Under the pieces are notes generated by a model that was not told where the DNA came from, searched no databases, and saw only the letters and a list, made by a program, of their open reading frames with translations. Below are positions 9,796 to 20,200 of a stretch of 64,000 bases of DNA, one piece after another. A program made the translations under genes and the position numbers. The DNA lies in NCBI RefSeq assembly GCF_011306175.1, contig NZ_CP049913.1, forward strand, positions 2,294,001 through 2,358,000, given 5' to 3'. How positions within the stretch are numbered: the stretch's first letter is position 1; each line of letters opens with the position of its first letter. The DNA is from Vibrio sp. HDW18. GTDB lineage: Bacteria > Pseudomonadota > Gammaproteobacteria > Enterobacterales > Vibrionaceae.

Positions 9796-9909
9796 AGACA
9801 CTCCATATCATTTTACTCAGATCCAGCACACCTCACACTCAACCAACCTTAGAAGCAACGTGTTATCGATGTGTAATGAGGCATAACGGCCTTGCCTGAT
9901 GAGAGATAG

Positions 9910-10407
9910 TTACCACCCGAATGCTAAAAGATTCGGGTTCATCTGCCACAGCGTGTAATTGAGCACGCCAGCAAAGCCGACCCACAACAAATAAGGAAGC
10001 AGTAACAGTGCCGCTAGTTTGCTGGTGCGCCAAAATACCACCACACAACTAAAGATCAGTCCCCACAATAGGAGAATGTCTACCAAAGCCCAGCCACCAC
10101 TTTGCCAAGCAAAAAATAGCCAGCTCCACAGTGCATTGAAAGCGAGTTGACAGAGAAACAGCACCACGGCGAGACGTGATTGTTTGGGAGGCAACAAACT
10201 CCAAACTCGCCATATTGCAATTGCCATCATGGCAAACAATAGCGTCCAGACAGGGCCAAAGATCCAGCCGGGAGGAGCCCAGTCAGGCCGAATTAACTGC
10301 GCATAAAAAGGTTTTGCGTGTATAGACGCCACGGCGCCAAGTGCTGATGCGCCAAAACAAAGCACCACCCACACCAGAAACCCCACTATTTTTTGCTGTT
10401 TGGTCAT
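9910..10407 (-). CDS. tspO: TspO/MBR family tryptophan-rich sensory protein
   Basis: This 165-residue protein has five membrane segments and many tryptophans, as in the TspO/peripheral benzodiazepine receptor family, which binds porphyrins and related tetrapyrroles. The conserved blocks are visible: WAPPGWIFGPVWT (loop and helix 2), FNALWSWLFF (helix 3), and PYLLWVGFAGVLNYTLWQ (helix 5, with the drug/porphyrin-binding residues). The ATG is preceded by AAAGGAAAG. It lies about 110 bp upstream of the barrel gene on the same strand, and a link to that operon is possible but not shown. Confidence 0.93.
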   Translation of the reverse strand: MTKQQKIVGFLVWVVLCFGASALGAVASIHAKPFYAQLIRPDWAPPGWIFGPVWTLLFAMMAIAIWRVWSLLPPKQSRLAVVLFLCQLAFNALWSWLFFAWQSGGWALVDILLLWGLIFSCVVVFWRTSKLAALLLLPYLLWVGFAGVLNYTLWQMNPNLLAFGW

Positions 10408-10756
10408 CGATCTTTCCTTTGGTTACCCAGCTCTTTTTACCTATTCACCATATCTCAATAACCATAGTTCAAAGATCAATTTTTGGATGGTCTAGGTTGA
10501 GTGTCACCATGAGCTATTTTGTTGGTTTAATTCTTTGTACAGATACAAATCAGTGTGTTACTGAAAAAAGTTGTGATGACCAGTTGAATTTATTATCGCC
10601 CCATGAATGACTAATATCACATTTTTTAATGAAATTCCATTAAATTGCTTTAGTTGGACAGTTTTCTGACAACTCTCCATTGTTAATGGCTCTCTCAAAA
10701 AGTATAAACCTTGCGATTTAGGATGTTTTCTTATCAATAAATGAGTCAATAATAAT

Positions 10757-12138
10757 ATGAAAATTAAAGTGTTATGTAGCGCAGTGGCTGTGGCTTTACT
10801 ATCGGGTTGTACCTCGATAATGCAAAAAAACGATTTTGATTCCTTTGATTCCAAGCTGCTGGTCGGGACTACTTAGGCGCATCAGCAGTAGCACTTAAGC
10901 ATGCAGGTTACGATAAAGAAACCGGTAAAACGAATGATTTATTATGGACTTTACAAGCGGGTGCAACACTGAATTCGGCTGGTCAGTATGAACTCTCCAC
11001 TAAATTGCTTGATGCCTCGGAGTCCTTCATGAAAAAAGAAGACACCGAAGGAACGGCAAAAAAAGGTGTTGAGTTGGTGGGTTCAATCCTTGGTAATGAT
11101 GCAATGCTGGCTTATGAGCAAACTCATTATGATGGCGTGATGGGTAATACCATCAAAGCATGGAATTTCATTTCTGGGAACGACTTTTCTAATGCTCGTG
11201 TCGAGCTTAATCGAGCGGAAGAGCGTCAACGTCGAGCTGCGGAGTATTTCGCGGCGTTAATTAAAGAGCGTGAAACTGAAATTAAAGAAAAATCGGGAGA
11301 CTCTGCGCTTTCCGTATCTAAAACCATGGGTTCTAAGGAAACGAATAATGCGCTAAAAGCTGCGGGATTTGAGCAAGGTAAGTGGAAACCTTATGAAGGT
11401 TATGTAAACCCATTCACGACATACTCTTACGGCTTAAACCTGATGATATCTGGTAAAACAAAATCAGATTATTCGAAAGCTGCAGATGCATTTAAACGTG
11501 TGCACTCAATGACGGGTTCGAAAACTGCTAAAGCGGATATGGAATTAGCCCGCAGCTTGTCGAAAGGTGCGAGTCAGTCAAAATTGAATAATCAAGTTTG
11601 GGTGATCTTCGAAAATGGTCAATCGACGGTTAAGCAAGAGCGCCGTGTCGATTTACCTATTTTCTTATTTTCGGATAACGTTGCGTACTCAGGCATTGCT
11701 CTTCCTCAGTTGAAAAAACGTGGTACAGCGTTTAACTCAATCACTGTTGATGGCATGAATACTGACACCATCTCTAATATGGACCAAATTATTGGTGCGG
11801 AATTTGATACTGAGTTTCCCTATATTTTGGCTCGCGAAGTAACTCGCGTGACAATAAAAACCATCGCTCAAAAACAAGTGAGCGATGATAATCAATTATT
11901 GGGTAGTGCAATTGGTTTATTGCAGCTCGCCACAACTGGGGCTGATATTCGCACCTTTTCCGCTCTACCGAGTGAGTATCAGGCTGCACGTTTAGAAACA
12001 AAAAATAAGCAGGTAGAAATCAAGGCTGGCCCATTTACCTTGCCAGTGGAGTTAGATAAAAATGCCACTCAACATATTATCTATGTAAAAGCCGCATCGA
12101 ATGATGTGGCTCCGTTAGTTAAAGTAGTAAATATCTAA
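10757..12138 (+). pseudogene. COG3014-like lipoprotein with a -1 frameshift
   Basis: The gene starts at ATG 10757 with a clear lipoprotein signal (lipobox LLSGCTS). It runs to LLVGTT and stops at TAG 10874. The rest of the protein (RDYLGASAVALKHAGYD onwards) continues in the next frame to 12138. Frame 1 has a stop at 10846, so one base was lost between about 10849 and 10873. Restoring it gives 460 residues. The body is helical and TPR-like at first (ARVELNRAEERQRRAAEYF), then a second helical repeat, then a beta-rich C-terminus. This is the pattern of COG3014 lipoproteins, which occur next to LpoB-like genes. It heads a four-gene envelope operon. If the shift is real, the operon lacks its first lipoprotein. 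Confidence 0.75.
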
Positions 12139-12147
12139 GGATTTATA

Positions 12148-12750
12148 ATGAAAAAAATGGCTCTTGCTGCTGCAATGGCAGCGATCATGTTGAACGGTTG
12201 TAAAACGACAACGTCATATATTGATGCAGCAGACTCAACAACAAATGTTGTTGCCGCATTAAGTTATGCTGATTTTTCTAAAGCGGCTACCGAAATGGCT
12301 GATGAAATTATTGCCAATAAGCTGATGAATCATCCGCAAGCGGACGCGGGTGGGCGTTATATTATTTACGTCAGCAATATTGAAAATGACACGATGCAAC
12401 GTATTGATACTGATCAGCTAGTAAAAGGCATTCGCGTAAAAATGCTGCAATCAGGCAAGTTTTTAGTGACAACCGCTTTTGGTGAAGATGATGCAACCAC
12501 AAAAATGCGACAGCTGAAAGACTCTAAAATAGTAAAACAGTCCAGTGTTAAAGGTGACAACCAAGTTATGGCACCTGATTTCAGTTTGTCGGGTAAAATT
12601 ATGCAGCGTAATGCGACATTAGATAATGGTGCGACACGAATTGAATATTACTTCCAGTTAAGTATGACCAATATCGACAATGGATTAGCGTACTACGAGG
12701 GCGAAAGAATCGTCGGTAAAATTGCCGATGGTTCATCCGTGAGCTGGTAA
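12148..12750 (+). CDS. LpoB-like outer-membrane lipoprotein
   Basis: This 200-residue lipoprotein has a lipobox cysteine in AIMLNGCKTTT. Its body follows the LpoB (PF13036) pattern: DFSKAATEMADEIIANKL helix, then YIIYVSNIENDTMQRIDTDQL, then IRVKMLQSGKFLVTTAFGED, with a final strand region. True LpoB activates penicillin-binding protein 1B, but E. coli LpoB has a long proline-rich linker that is absent here. This is more likely one of the many LpoB/CsgG-fold lipoproteins of unknown partner. AAGGA precedes the ATG, which lies 9 bases after the COG3014-like gene. Confidence 0.8.
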   Translation: MKKMALAAAMAAIMLNGCKTTTSYIDAADSTTNVVAALSYADFSKAATEMADEIIANKLMNHPQADAGGRYIIYVSNIENDTMQRIDTDQLVKGIRVKMLQSGKFLVTTAFGEDDATTKMRQLKDSKIVKQSSVKGDNQVMAPDFSLSGKIMQRNATLDNGATRIEYYFQLSMTNIDNGLAYYEGERIVGKIADGSSVSW

Positions 12751-12757
12751 AAATTTA

Positions 12758-12778
12758 GAGCGACTTCGGTCGCCCTTT
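12758..12778 (+). terminator. Weak terminator or attenuator inside the envelope operon
   Basis: A GCGAC-TTCG-GTCGC tetraloop hairpin at 12760-12773 is followed by CCCTTTCG. It lies 10 bases after the LpoB-like stop and could reduce transcription into the two genes downstream. Confidence 0.6.
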
Positions 12779-12800
12779 CGTAGTTTAAGAGAGCATTAAA

Positions 12801-14231
12801 ATGAAAAATAATAAATGGATGTTGGCACTCGTTGTTTCTTGCTTCGTATTACCAGTTTTGGCACAAGAGACTCAATCCTCACCAAGCAATAAAGTGTTGA
12901 TAGAAGTCACTTCAGAGGCGGCAGGCCAGCCCAGTGATATTGATGTTGTACAGGTCAAAGATGAGGTCGATACTGCAGATGTGATTGAGCAGAAAATGGC
13001 TGATTATGTTCGACAAATAAAAAGCAGCTTAGCGAAAACAGGTAAACAACACAGTGTGTTTATTTATTCAGGCTCCGCGGAGATTGCGGTAGACCGCAAT
13101 GATCCTCGTTGGACGGAATACCGTGCTGCCGCTTTGGATAAAGCCGTATTAGCCGCACAAAAGTCATACCTTCAAACATTAAATACTGATGTTGAGAATA
13201 ACGTGCTTTACAGTCGCACGAGTTTATCGGGGCTACCGACGCCAACCAAAGAAGATTTTTTGAATGAAACTAAAATGGCGAGTTTTTTAGATAAAGTGGT
13301 CGCGGTTTTAGAGGGAAAATTGGATTCTGAGCTTAAAGCGATGGAGATCGACCCGAAAAAATTTGAAACGGTACCACCGTCGATTAAAAGAGATTTATTC
13401 AAGGAGTCTGTGGTTAAAGAAGCCATCCGTACTTCCTACGGCGACTTGGCCGGTATGATGGTCATTAAAGTTTACGAAGAAATTCGTGATTCAGGCCAAG
13501 GTACGGTAGGGGTGGTGATGGCATTGTCTGCGGAGAAACGTGAGCAGGTACGGGCGATGGTCGATTCGAAAGGCCAGATTGCTCCAATTAAGGCAAAAGC
13601 TAACCCTAAATTCACTTCCGTATATGAAATGCTCTATGCCCAAAACGACAGTTTATATTTAAAGGTCGGTACGCAGGTGATGTATGACCATCAAGGCTAT
13701 CCATTATTAGTGTCATATGGTCAATCTGGTGTGACTTATGCTCAATCTGCACAACGTCGTAATCTTGAGCGTCAAACAGCCCAGATATTTGCGACTAATA
13801 ATGCTTGGTCGAGTTTGGCACAAACCTATAACCTAAGTGGTAATTTCCGTTCTGCGACTTCTGAAGAAAATCAAGTCAGCGAAATGGAGCAGTTTGATCT
13901 GATGGCTGAAGGCGTGCGCAGTAAATCTTCTGGCATTACAAATAATCTCATCCAAAAGGTTTCTGAGTCTGCAGCTATGACGTCCAGCGTTCAGGGAATG
14001 ACCGGTGTCAGTGTCGAGTATGAATGGCGTAGAAAGCATCCTGTCATTGGGCATGAAATGGTAGGTAGTGTGCTAGTTTGGCATCCAAAAACAATTCAAC
14101 ATGCGGTAAACATGGCGAGTGGTAAAAATGCTGAAACTCTCGAAATAGAAGCCGATTTGGGTTTAGATGGCCCTGCTGGAAATATGAACTCAGCAGAATC
14201 CGAAAATATGTTTGACTCGGCGGATTTCTAA
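12801..14231 (+). CDS. DUF6844-like secreted protein of the envelope operon
   Basis: The 476-residue product has a signal peptide (cut after PVLAQ, residue 22 or so). A long mixed helical region contains FIYSGSAEIAVDRNDPRWTE, where an enzyme-like or LPP20-like fold begins (about residues 85-130). A second alpha/beta region follows near residues 215-240 and a third near 400-450 (GVSVEYEWRRKHPVIGHEM). No catalytic motif was recognised. I believe it matches DUF6844, a family of unknown function. Its place between an LpoB-like lipoprotein and a FlgT-like protein suggests an outer-membrane-associated periplasmic role. GAGAG precedes the ATG, and the next gene overlaps its stop codon as TAATG. Confidence 0.65.
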   Translation: MKNNKWMLALVVSCFVLPVLAQETQSSPSNKVLIEVTSEAAGQPSDIDVVQVKDEVDTADVIEQKMADYVRQIKSSLAKTGKQHSVFIYSGSAEIAVDRNDPRWTEYRAAALDKAVLAAQKSYLQTLNTDVENNVLYSRTSLSGLPTPTKEDFLNETKMASFLDKVVAVLEGKLDSELKAMEIDPKKFETVPPSIKRDLFKESVVKEAIRTSYGDLAGMMVIKVYEEIRDSGQGTVGVVMALSAEKREQVRAMVDSKGQIAPIKAKANPKFTSVYEMLYAQNDSLYLKVGTQVMYDHQGYPLLVSYGQSGVTYAQSAQRRNLERQTAQIFATNNAWSSLAQTYNLSGNFRSATSEENQVSEMEQFDLMAEGVRSKSSGITNNLIQKVSESAAMTSSVQGMTGVSVEYEWRRKHPVIGHEMVGSVLVWHPKTIQHAVNMASGKNAETLEIEADLGLDGPAGNMNSAESENMFDSADF

Positions 14232-15361
14232 TGAAGACGATAAATAAATTACTCATTGCATGTCTATGGATATGTGGCGTAAGTGCACATGCTGCAAGTT
14301 ATGAAAAGGTGATTTCGACAGGCGAAGGTGAGACATTGGACCTAGCCATCGATGTTGCACTGCGTCGAGCGGTAGAGCAGATTTCTGGTGTTTCTATCGA
14401 CAGTGAGCGCGTATCGAGTTTGACCTCGAAAAATGATGGAAATACCAATCAGTTGATGCAGCAATCTGCAAATGCTACGGCTATGCGTTCCGCTGGCGAG
14501 GTGAAATATAAGGTATTAACAGAGCGTTGTGCAAATAATTCCTGCAGTGTGAGATTGGAAGTGCAGGTTGAAGTTGATCCGCGTTCTCAAATCAAAGATT
14601 TGAACTCTAATCGTCGTACGATTGCGCTTGGTCCATTTACTGGTCCTGAATCTTCAACAATTTCCAAGAAAATTCAGGAGTATTTGGTACAAGATCGTAA
14701 GTTTAAGGTATTGCATAGTACTTCAGATCCAACGTTGCAATATGTGGTTACCGGAAATGTGCTTGAAGCTCGCACTAATAAGAGTGTTGTCGATAAATCT
14801 CGCACGGTTGAATTAACTGGTGAACAGATTAAGGATGTAAAAACCAGTTATGACACACGAGTCATTGTCGAGTTTAAAATCCTAGATGTGGTTAATAATC
14901 AGATTAAGTGGTCAACAACAATTCCTACGACGTCACAACGCAACAATTTGAGCGTGTTGCTTGATATCGCGTCTAAGAAAATCTTCACGCAACTCAAGGA
15001 TAATATTTATCCGCTAGTCGTGTTAGTGGGTGAGAATGGAACACTGATTCTTAATTCGGGAGGATCTACCGTAAAAGTAGGTCAGTACCTTGATATTTTT
15101 AATCTTGGTGAGAAGTTTATTGACCCTGTGACCAAAGAGAGTCTTGGCCATGATGAAATTAAGGTTGCAACTGTCAAAGTAACTAGGGTTTTACCAAAGA
15201 TGGCTTACCTATCGATTGTAAAAGGTAAGGCATCTTCGGTGAAGAATCAAAGCATTGCTCGCCAGTCAGATTATATGCCAGTTAGTACTAAAGCCGCTAA
15301 ACCAATGGAGTCGCAGTCTGCTCCGCAAGAAGACGAGAAAACCGTAGGTATCATATTGTGA
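14231..15361 (+). CDS. FlgT/CsgG-like periplasmic protein
   Basis: The 376-residue protein has a signal peptide (cut near SAHAA) and three domains as in FlgT. The N-terminal domain (about residues 25-115) has GEGETLDLAIDVALRRAVEQ and ISGVSIDS. A CsgG/TolB-N-like middle domain starts near residue 130 (RRTIALGPFTG) and runs to about 245. A C-terminal beta barrel-like domain (LILNSGGSTVKVGQYLDIF) follows. FlgT builds the H ring of the Vibrio polar flagellar motor. This copy lies away from any flgO/flgP/flagellar cluster and beside LpoB-like and COG3014-like lipoproteins, so it is probably a paralogue serving another outer-membrane ring or pore. The start ATG overlaps the upstream stop codon, so translation is coupled. 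Confidence 0.75.
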   Translation: MKTINKLLIACLWICGVSAHAASYEKVISTGEGETLDLAIDVALRRAVEQISGVSIDSERVSSLTSKNDGNTNQLMQQSANATAMRSAGEVKYKVLTERCANNSCSVRLEVQVEVDPRSQIKDLNSNRRTIALGPFTGPESSTISKKIQEYLVQDRKFKVLHSTSDPTLQYVVTGNVLEARTNKSVVDKSRTVELTGEQIKDVKTSYDTRVIVEFKILDVVNNQIKWSTTIPTTSQRNNLSVLLDIASKKIFTQLKDNIYPLVVLVGENGTLILNSGGSTVKVGQYLDIFNLGEKFIDPVTKESLGHDEIKVATVKVTRVLPKMAYLSIVKGKASSVKNQSIARQSDYMPVSTKAAKPMESQSAPQEDEKTVGIIL

Positions 15362-15368
15362 TCTGCCT

Positions 15369-15404
15369 GCCCCGACAAGCATCGACAAGGGTGTTCGTCG
15401 GGGC
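15369..15404 (+). terminator. Hairpin at the end of the envelope operon
   Basis: An eight-pair stem GCCCCGAC / GTCGGGGC with a 20-base loop begins 7 bases after the FlgT-like stop codon. A T-rich stretch follows only after about 14 bases, so it is a weak terminator at best. Confidence 0.4.
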
Positions 15405-15600
15405 GAACGAACGTTGCTTTTATCTGTAATAAGTTTTTAATTTGGTTCGCTAAATCACTCCCTGAGTCACTCACTTTTATGGTCAACCTAGAGCGCTATG
15501 CTTGAGTTAGCCTTTTGCGATGGTTTGACTTGCTATATGATGCTCGGCCGTTGGTTTGAGTTCTAGTACGGCATCAAGTCGGAACGTCAATAAGTGAAAA

Positions 15601-15966
15601 ATGATGAAGACCGAAATTTACAAAGAATTTATGTTTGAGGCGGCCCATAAGTTGCCGAATGTTCCAGAGGGTCACAAATGTGGCAGGTTACATGGTCACT
15701 CCTTCTTGGTTAGGTTATACCTGTCTGGAGAGGTTGATCCTAAAACTGGTTGGATCATCGATTTTGGTGATGTAAAGCAAGCATTCAAGCCGACCTATGA
15801 GCAATTAGATCATCACTATCTCAATGATATTGCTGGGCTTGAAAATCCAACCAGTGAAGTATTGGCTCAATGGATCTGGCACAAAATGAAACCTATTTTG
15901 CCTTTATTATCTAAAGTCGAAATTAAAGAAACCTGTACCGCTGGGTGTATATACACCGAGAGTTAA
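15601..15966 (+). CDS. queD: 6-carboxy-5,6,7,8-tetrahydropterin synthase
   Basis: It converts 7,8-dihydroneopterin triphosphate to 6-carboxytetrahydropterin in the queuosine (preQ0) pathway in the cytoplasm. At 121 residues it has normal length. The zinc-binding histidines are in FEAAHKLP and LHGHSF, the catalytic cysteine is in HKCGRLHGH, and the substrate-binding acidic DFGDVK and a C-terminal [12 protein letters not shown] strand are present. The ORF opens with two methionines (15601 and 15604) and either may be used. It precedes queE by 180 bp with a terminator between them. I looked for a preQ1 riboswitch in the 240-bp leader and did not see one. Confidence 0.95.
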   Translation: MMKTEIYKEFMFEAAHKLPNVPEGHKCGRLHGHSFLVRLYLSGEVDPKTGWIIDFGDVKQAFKPTYEQLDHHYLNDIAGLENPTSEVLAQWIWHKMKPILPLLSKVEIKETCTAGCIYTES

Positions 15967-15988
15967 CTATAGAATCGAATAAGCTTAG

Positions 15989-16028
15989 GCTGTGCAGTGT
16001 GGTTGCTTTCTGCACAGCTTGGCTTTTT
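15989..16028 (+). terminator. Rho-independent terminator after queD
   Basis: A nine-pair stem GCTGTGCAG (15989-15997) / CTGCACAGC (16010-16018) is followed by TTGGCTTTTTG. Confidence 0.75.
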
Positions 16029-16148
16029 GTACTCTGTAGTGATGTTAAAATAAATCTACTTAAAATTAAAAAATAGGTATAAGTATTTTTAATTCTCAGC
16101 GATAAAGTTTTCGGTTTAATTTTTGACCGCTTAGCAAGGGGTGTTTAA

Positions 16149-16814
16149 TTGCTTAAAATTAATGAAGTATTTGAAACGATACAGGGAGAAGGCTTTTTTA
16201 CTGGAGTGCCTGCGATATTTATTCGACTACAAGGTTGTCCAGTAGAATGTTCTTGGTGTGATACCAAACAGACTTGGGTCATCGACCTAGAAAAAGAAAC
16301 CTCTTTGGATCGTGTAGTTAATAAAAAACAAGAGAGTGATGCTTGGTGTTCGCTATCGCCGCAAGAAATTATAGCTTATTGTGTTCAATCATTTAGTGCT
16401 AGACATGTTGTGATCACCGGGGGAGAGCCTTGTATGTATGACTTGGCGCCGTTAACCCAATTGTTTACAGCCTCTGGTTTTACTACACAGATTGAAACCA
16501 GTGGCACTTTTGATGTGCAGTGTAGTGAATCTACTTGGGTAACTGTCTCTCCCAAATTAGATATGCGCGGTGGTTTAGCGATGCGATCACAAGCGCTCTA
16601 TCGTGCTAACGAAATAAAACATCCCGTTGGCACTCAAAAAGATATTGATAATTTACATGAGCTGATGGCTAATTTCGAACTGCAGAAAGAGGTGATTATC
16701 GCCCTGCAACCAATAAGCCAAAAGCAAAGAGCGACTGAAATGTGTATTGAGGCTTGTATTAAAAATAACTGGCGTCTGTCGATACAAACGCATAAATATT
16801 TACAGATAGCCTAG
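16149..16814 (+). CDS. queE: 7-carboxy-7-deazaguanine synthase (radical SAM)
   Basis: QueE rearranges 6-carboxytetrahydropterin, the QueD product, to 7-carboxy-7-deazaguanine. The radical SAM cluster motif C-x3-C-x2-C is seen in GCPVECSWCDTKQTW near residue 30. FETIQGEG at the start, VVITGGEPC and the TVSPKLDMRGG segment match the E. coli type, at 221 residues. The start is TTG at 16149, set by AAGGGG seven bases upstream; the homologous N-terminus (LKINEVFETIQGEG) begins here. Its separation from queD by a terminator suggests its own promoter. Confidence 0.95.
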   Translation: MLKINEVFETIQGEGFFTGVPAIFIRLQGCPVECSWCDTKQTWVIDLEKETSLDRVVNKKQESDAWCSLSPQEIIAYCVQSFSARHVVITGGEPCMYDLAPLTQLFTASGFTTQIETSGTFDVQCSESTWVTVSPKLDMRGGLAMRSQALYRANEIKHPVGTQKDIDNLHELMANFELQKEVIIALQPISQKQRATEMCIEACIKNNWRLSIQTHKYLQIA

Positions 16815-16853
16815 TTAATGGTTTAAAACTGTCAATTGTTATGTCTTAGAATA

Positions 16854-16981
16854 TATACCCTTCATACTTGAAGCTGCAGCGGTGTTAGCTACGTTCGTTC
16901 ACCCCAATCACATAGTTTGTCTATGCTCATGGGGACTCACTCACTTGCCGCCTACCTGCAACTCCAAGTTGTTTGGGTATA
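16854..16981. repeat. ERIC-type intergenic repeat, copy 2
   Basis: This is a 128-bp copy with TATACCC/GGGTATA ends, differing from copies 1 and 3 at only a few positions. It fills much of the 433-bp gap between queE and the convergent protease gene. The rest of that gap holds no recognisable gene. Confidence 0.85.
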
Positions 16982-17206
16982 GTCATCAAGCGATTCAGAT
17001 CTTTTCATCCGTTTTTAATCGGTATCAGCAATTTCTGAGAGTTTCTCGCCACCACAGATGAAGAGTTCCTGAGCCGGAGTATGCCTTCTTATCTTTGTCA
17101 CCAATTGACCTTACGCTGATTGCTCAGGTTTGGCCAACGCAATGGTTATGCTGGTGCTGGCCAAAACAGAGCCGAGTGGGCAAAAAGCTTAGCGAAGCGA
17201 GGAATT

Positions 17207-17239
17207 CCCTCCTTGCCATGTAGCGCTCGGCAAGGAGGG
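17207..17239 (-). terminator. Strong hairpin downstream of the M66 protease gene
   Basis: A perfect 11-pair GC-rich stem (CCCTCCTTGCC at 17207-17217, GGCAAGGAGGG at 17229-17239) lies 8 bases after the protease stop on the - strand. The nearest U run is some 20 bases further on, so it may act as an mRNA stabiliser as well as a terminator. Confidence 0.6.
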
Positions 17240-17247
17240 AGAGGGCG

Positions 17248-20200
17248 TTACTTAAAGCTGTACTGGCCGTAGCCGCTGGAGAAAATCCAGTCGTTGCCGT
17301 TTGACCACTTAATGCCGGCCGCTTGGACACATTGATTGGCACTATTGACAAAACCCGCACCATAGAAAGGCGCGCGAGTCATGCTGCACAGGGGGTGATC
17401 AGAGTCTGGTTTGGCCATAATTCGCTCACCAGTATGCTCTGGATTCCAGAGTGATAACCATTGGAACTGATTGAGTGGCGATTCTAGTCGCTGCGCACTG
17501 CCATCTTGGATCACCGAAATATCATCCCCACCGCTGCAGCGATAATCGTTAGTCACCAACTGTTCAACAAAACCATGCACCGTGTGAAGGGTGCCATTAA
17601 TCGCAAGCTCAAACCGACACACTGGCAGTTTTTGGCTGTTCACGCTCATCGTGGCAATATTGTTTTGGTCGCGCTTAGTTAACTGCTGGTAATCCATCGC
17701 CTCACTGTGATCAAACCAACCTTGTCCCAGATCACTGGTGAGCACTTGATAGCCATGCTCCTGACCTATAATGACCGCAGGTGGTAAATCCTCTAACCCT
17801 GTGTCAGCTGAGGGGATTAACGTATCGAGGAGTTTGACCCCTTGCGCATCTTCACAGCTTAAGGCAACACTGGCCAGTTCTTGTTGCGGTAAATTAATAT
17901 GGAACTTATTGCTTTGGCTGCTATTTTCACGATGTGCGGTCAAATCAAATGCCATGGTTTGGCCATTTTTGCTAACCACATCGAGGCGACAGACATTGAT
18001 ATGAATGTATTGTCCTTGTTCAATAGTGTCGCCTTTGATGGCATAAGCCCACTGTGCATTATTGGTGTGAGTGATACCAGGAATTTGCACACATTTATTG
18101 TCTTGCACAAAGCCTGCACCGTTATGACTTGGATTATTGATGTCTTTCAGCAGACAAAGATTCATTTCGCCGATGTCTGGGGTTGGGGTGTAGACCATCT
18201 TGCCACGGCCGTAGGCGTAGAGCATAGAGTAATCTCCTTCGGCGGAGACCATGTTTTGCCATGTACCAGCAAGATTCCAGCGCATATCATCGCTGGTGCG
18301 ACAAGTATTGGTCGATTGATCAACATGGCCAACTAGATTTACAGGGTCACCACTGGTCGGGGTAAAGCTAAATTGGCACAAGGTTTTATAACTGCCATTA
18401 TCCGCAATGGTCTTCCAGCCTGACAGCGATAAGTGTTGGCTGGTTAATTCACGGTATGGATGCCAACCGCCATCAAGGTAAGGACCGCTTTCGGCAGGTT
18501 GATAGTCGGTGGCAGGGGCCAGATCGAAGACGTTGCCGTAGTTACCATAAAGAACTGGATAGATTTGGCTCGGCAGATCACCAAGAGGATCGTAAATGCC
18601 GACTAAAGTGGTGACGGGGATGCCAGTTTGCAGTGCGGCAGGGGCGCTGCTTTCTGCCTCGACATAGCGTTGCTGTGCTTGATCCCATTTTACGTAATAA
18701 GCGTCAGCGTCAGGTACTTGATTAAAGCCATTATTGAGCCAGTTTTGCACTCGACGGGCTTGGGTTGGATGTTCGAAAGTAAAGTGACTGACCAAACCCA
18801 CTTTGCGCGATTCACCACCGGCTTGCGCGTCACGTAAAAAGCGGAACGTATCTAAATAAGGCAGTGAGGTTTCCCCGCCGTAGCTCATTTCGAGTGGTGC
18901 GCCACGCCAATCGATATTACCAATAAAGCGTTTAAATACCGCATCCCAGCCCCAGCCACTTTCCATATCGTGCACTGAGGCCATGCTTGGGTAATGGCCA
19001 AGACCAAAGTTATGTCCCACTTCATGCGACCATTCATTACCGGTGGTTTCTTCTAAGGTTAAAATACCGCCACCGCCGCTGCCGCCATGCACAACGGTTT
19101 TGCTGGCACCGGTTTCAGGGTTGGTATACACGCCGACATTGGTATGGGCGGTGATGTGATTAAAGCGGCGATTATAGGTTTGTGAATCACCGGCTGAGGT
19201 GGTAATGCCGACGTTGGCATTATTAATCCCAATAGAGATTAAAGCCTTCCCAATGGAGCCACGCATATCACCACTGTGCCAGCCACCATCGGTGTCGCTG
19301 CGTTCAGTGTAAATTTTGCCATTCGGCATGGTAACTTTAGCAAAATAGGCCGGCGCATATTGACCGATCACCAGTTTTGATACCGGGATTTTTTGAAAAT
19401 AATCGGCCGCATGCTCTGCGGTGTTATTGGCCATGGTATTGCGATCCCGGGGCTGGGTAAGCATACCCATATCGATATTTTGGAACACCAATTCAGGTGC
19501 ACCACCAAACACAATATTTTGCTCGGCTAACTCAGAGGTTCGGCCATGGTTATCGATAAAGCGCAGTGATAAGCCGGGTTTTACCCAATGCCACGGTAGG
19601 TTCAAGCTCCACACATCATGGCTAAAAATGACCATAGGCCGACCATCGACCGCATATTGGTCGGTTCTTGGCTGGTTCGCAGGCGAGAGCATGCTCTCAC
19701 GGCTAATCAGCTCACCCTCTTGATAAACTTCGACCCATAATTGGTTAATATCTTCAAGGGTCGGGCTTAAAAGCAGCATAGCTTCACGATGCATTACTAC
19801 ATCTGGGGTATTTAATTCATCGTTACCAAAAGGGGCGGTTAAACTGTGGCTTTGCATAAGAGAGACGTGCGCTTCAATTTCACCCTCTAGGTGATTGAGA
19901 GTACGCAGACCATCATGAAAACCGGCTTTGCTTGGTTCGGTGGTGAAGCGAATCGGCTCCAGTGTCATACAGTCAGTCGTGTTACATGCCGTGATCGCCA
20001 GTTGATATTCCGTTTCAGCGCGCAGGTTACCTAGGTAAAATTCTGGTGCGCTGGCTGTGAAGTGCTGCGCTGCTTGGGTAGTGCCACCTTGACTACTGCT
20101 GAGTTGGCTAAGGCTGAGCTGATAGGTCGTGCCAGGTGTGTGGCCTTGCCAACTGATGGTGGCCCCCACATCAAAAATGCCCGATGTTTGAAGGTCATGA

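Noticed and set aside
15362..15600. A possible preQ1 riboswitch ahead of queD
   Set aside because: I could not find the conserved preQ1 core or the matching pseudoknot.
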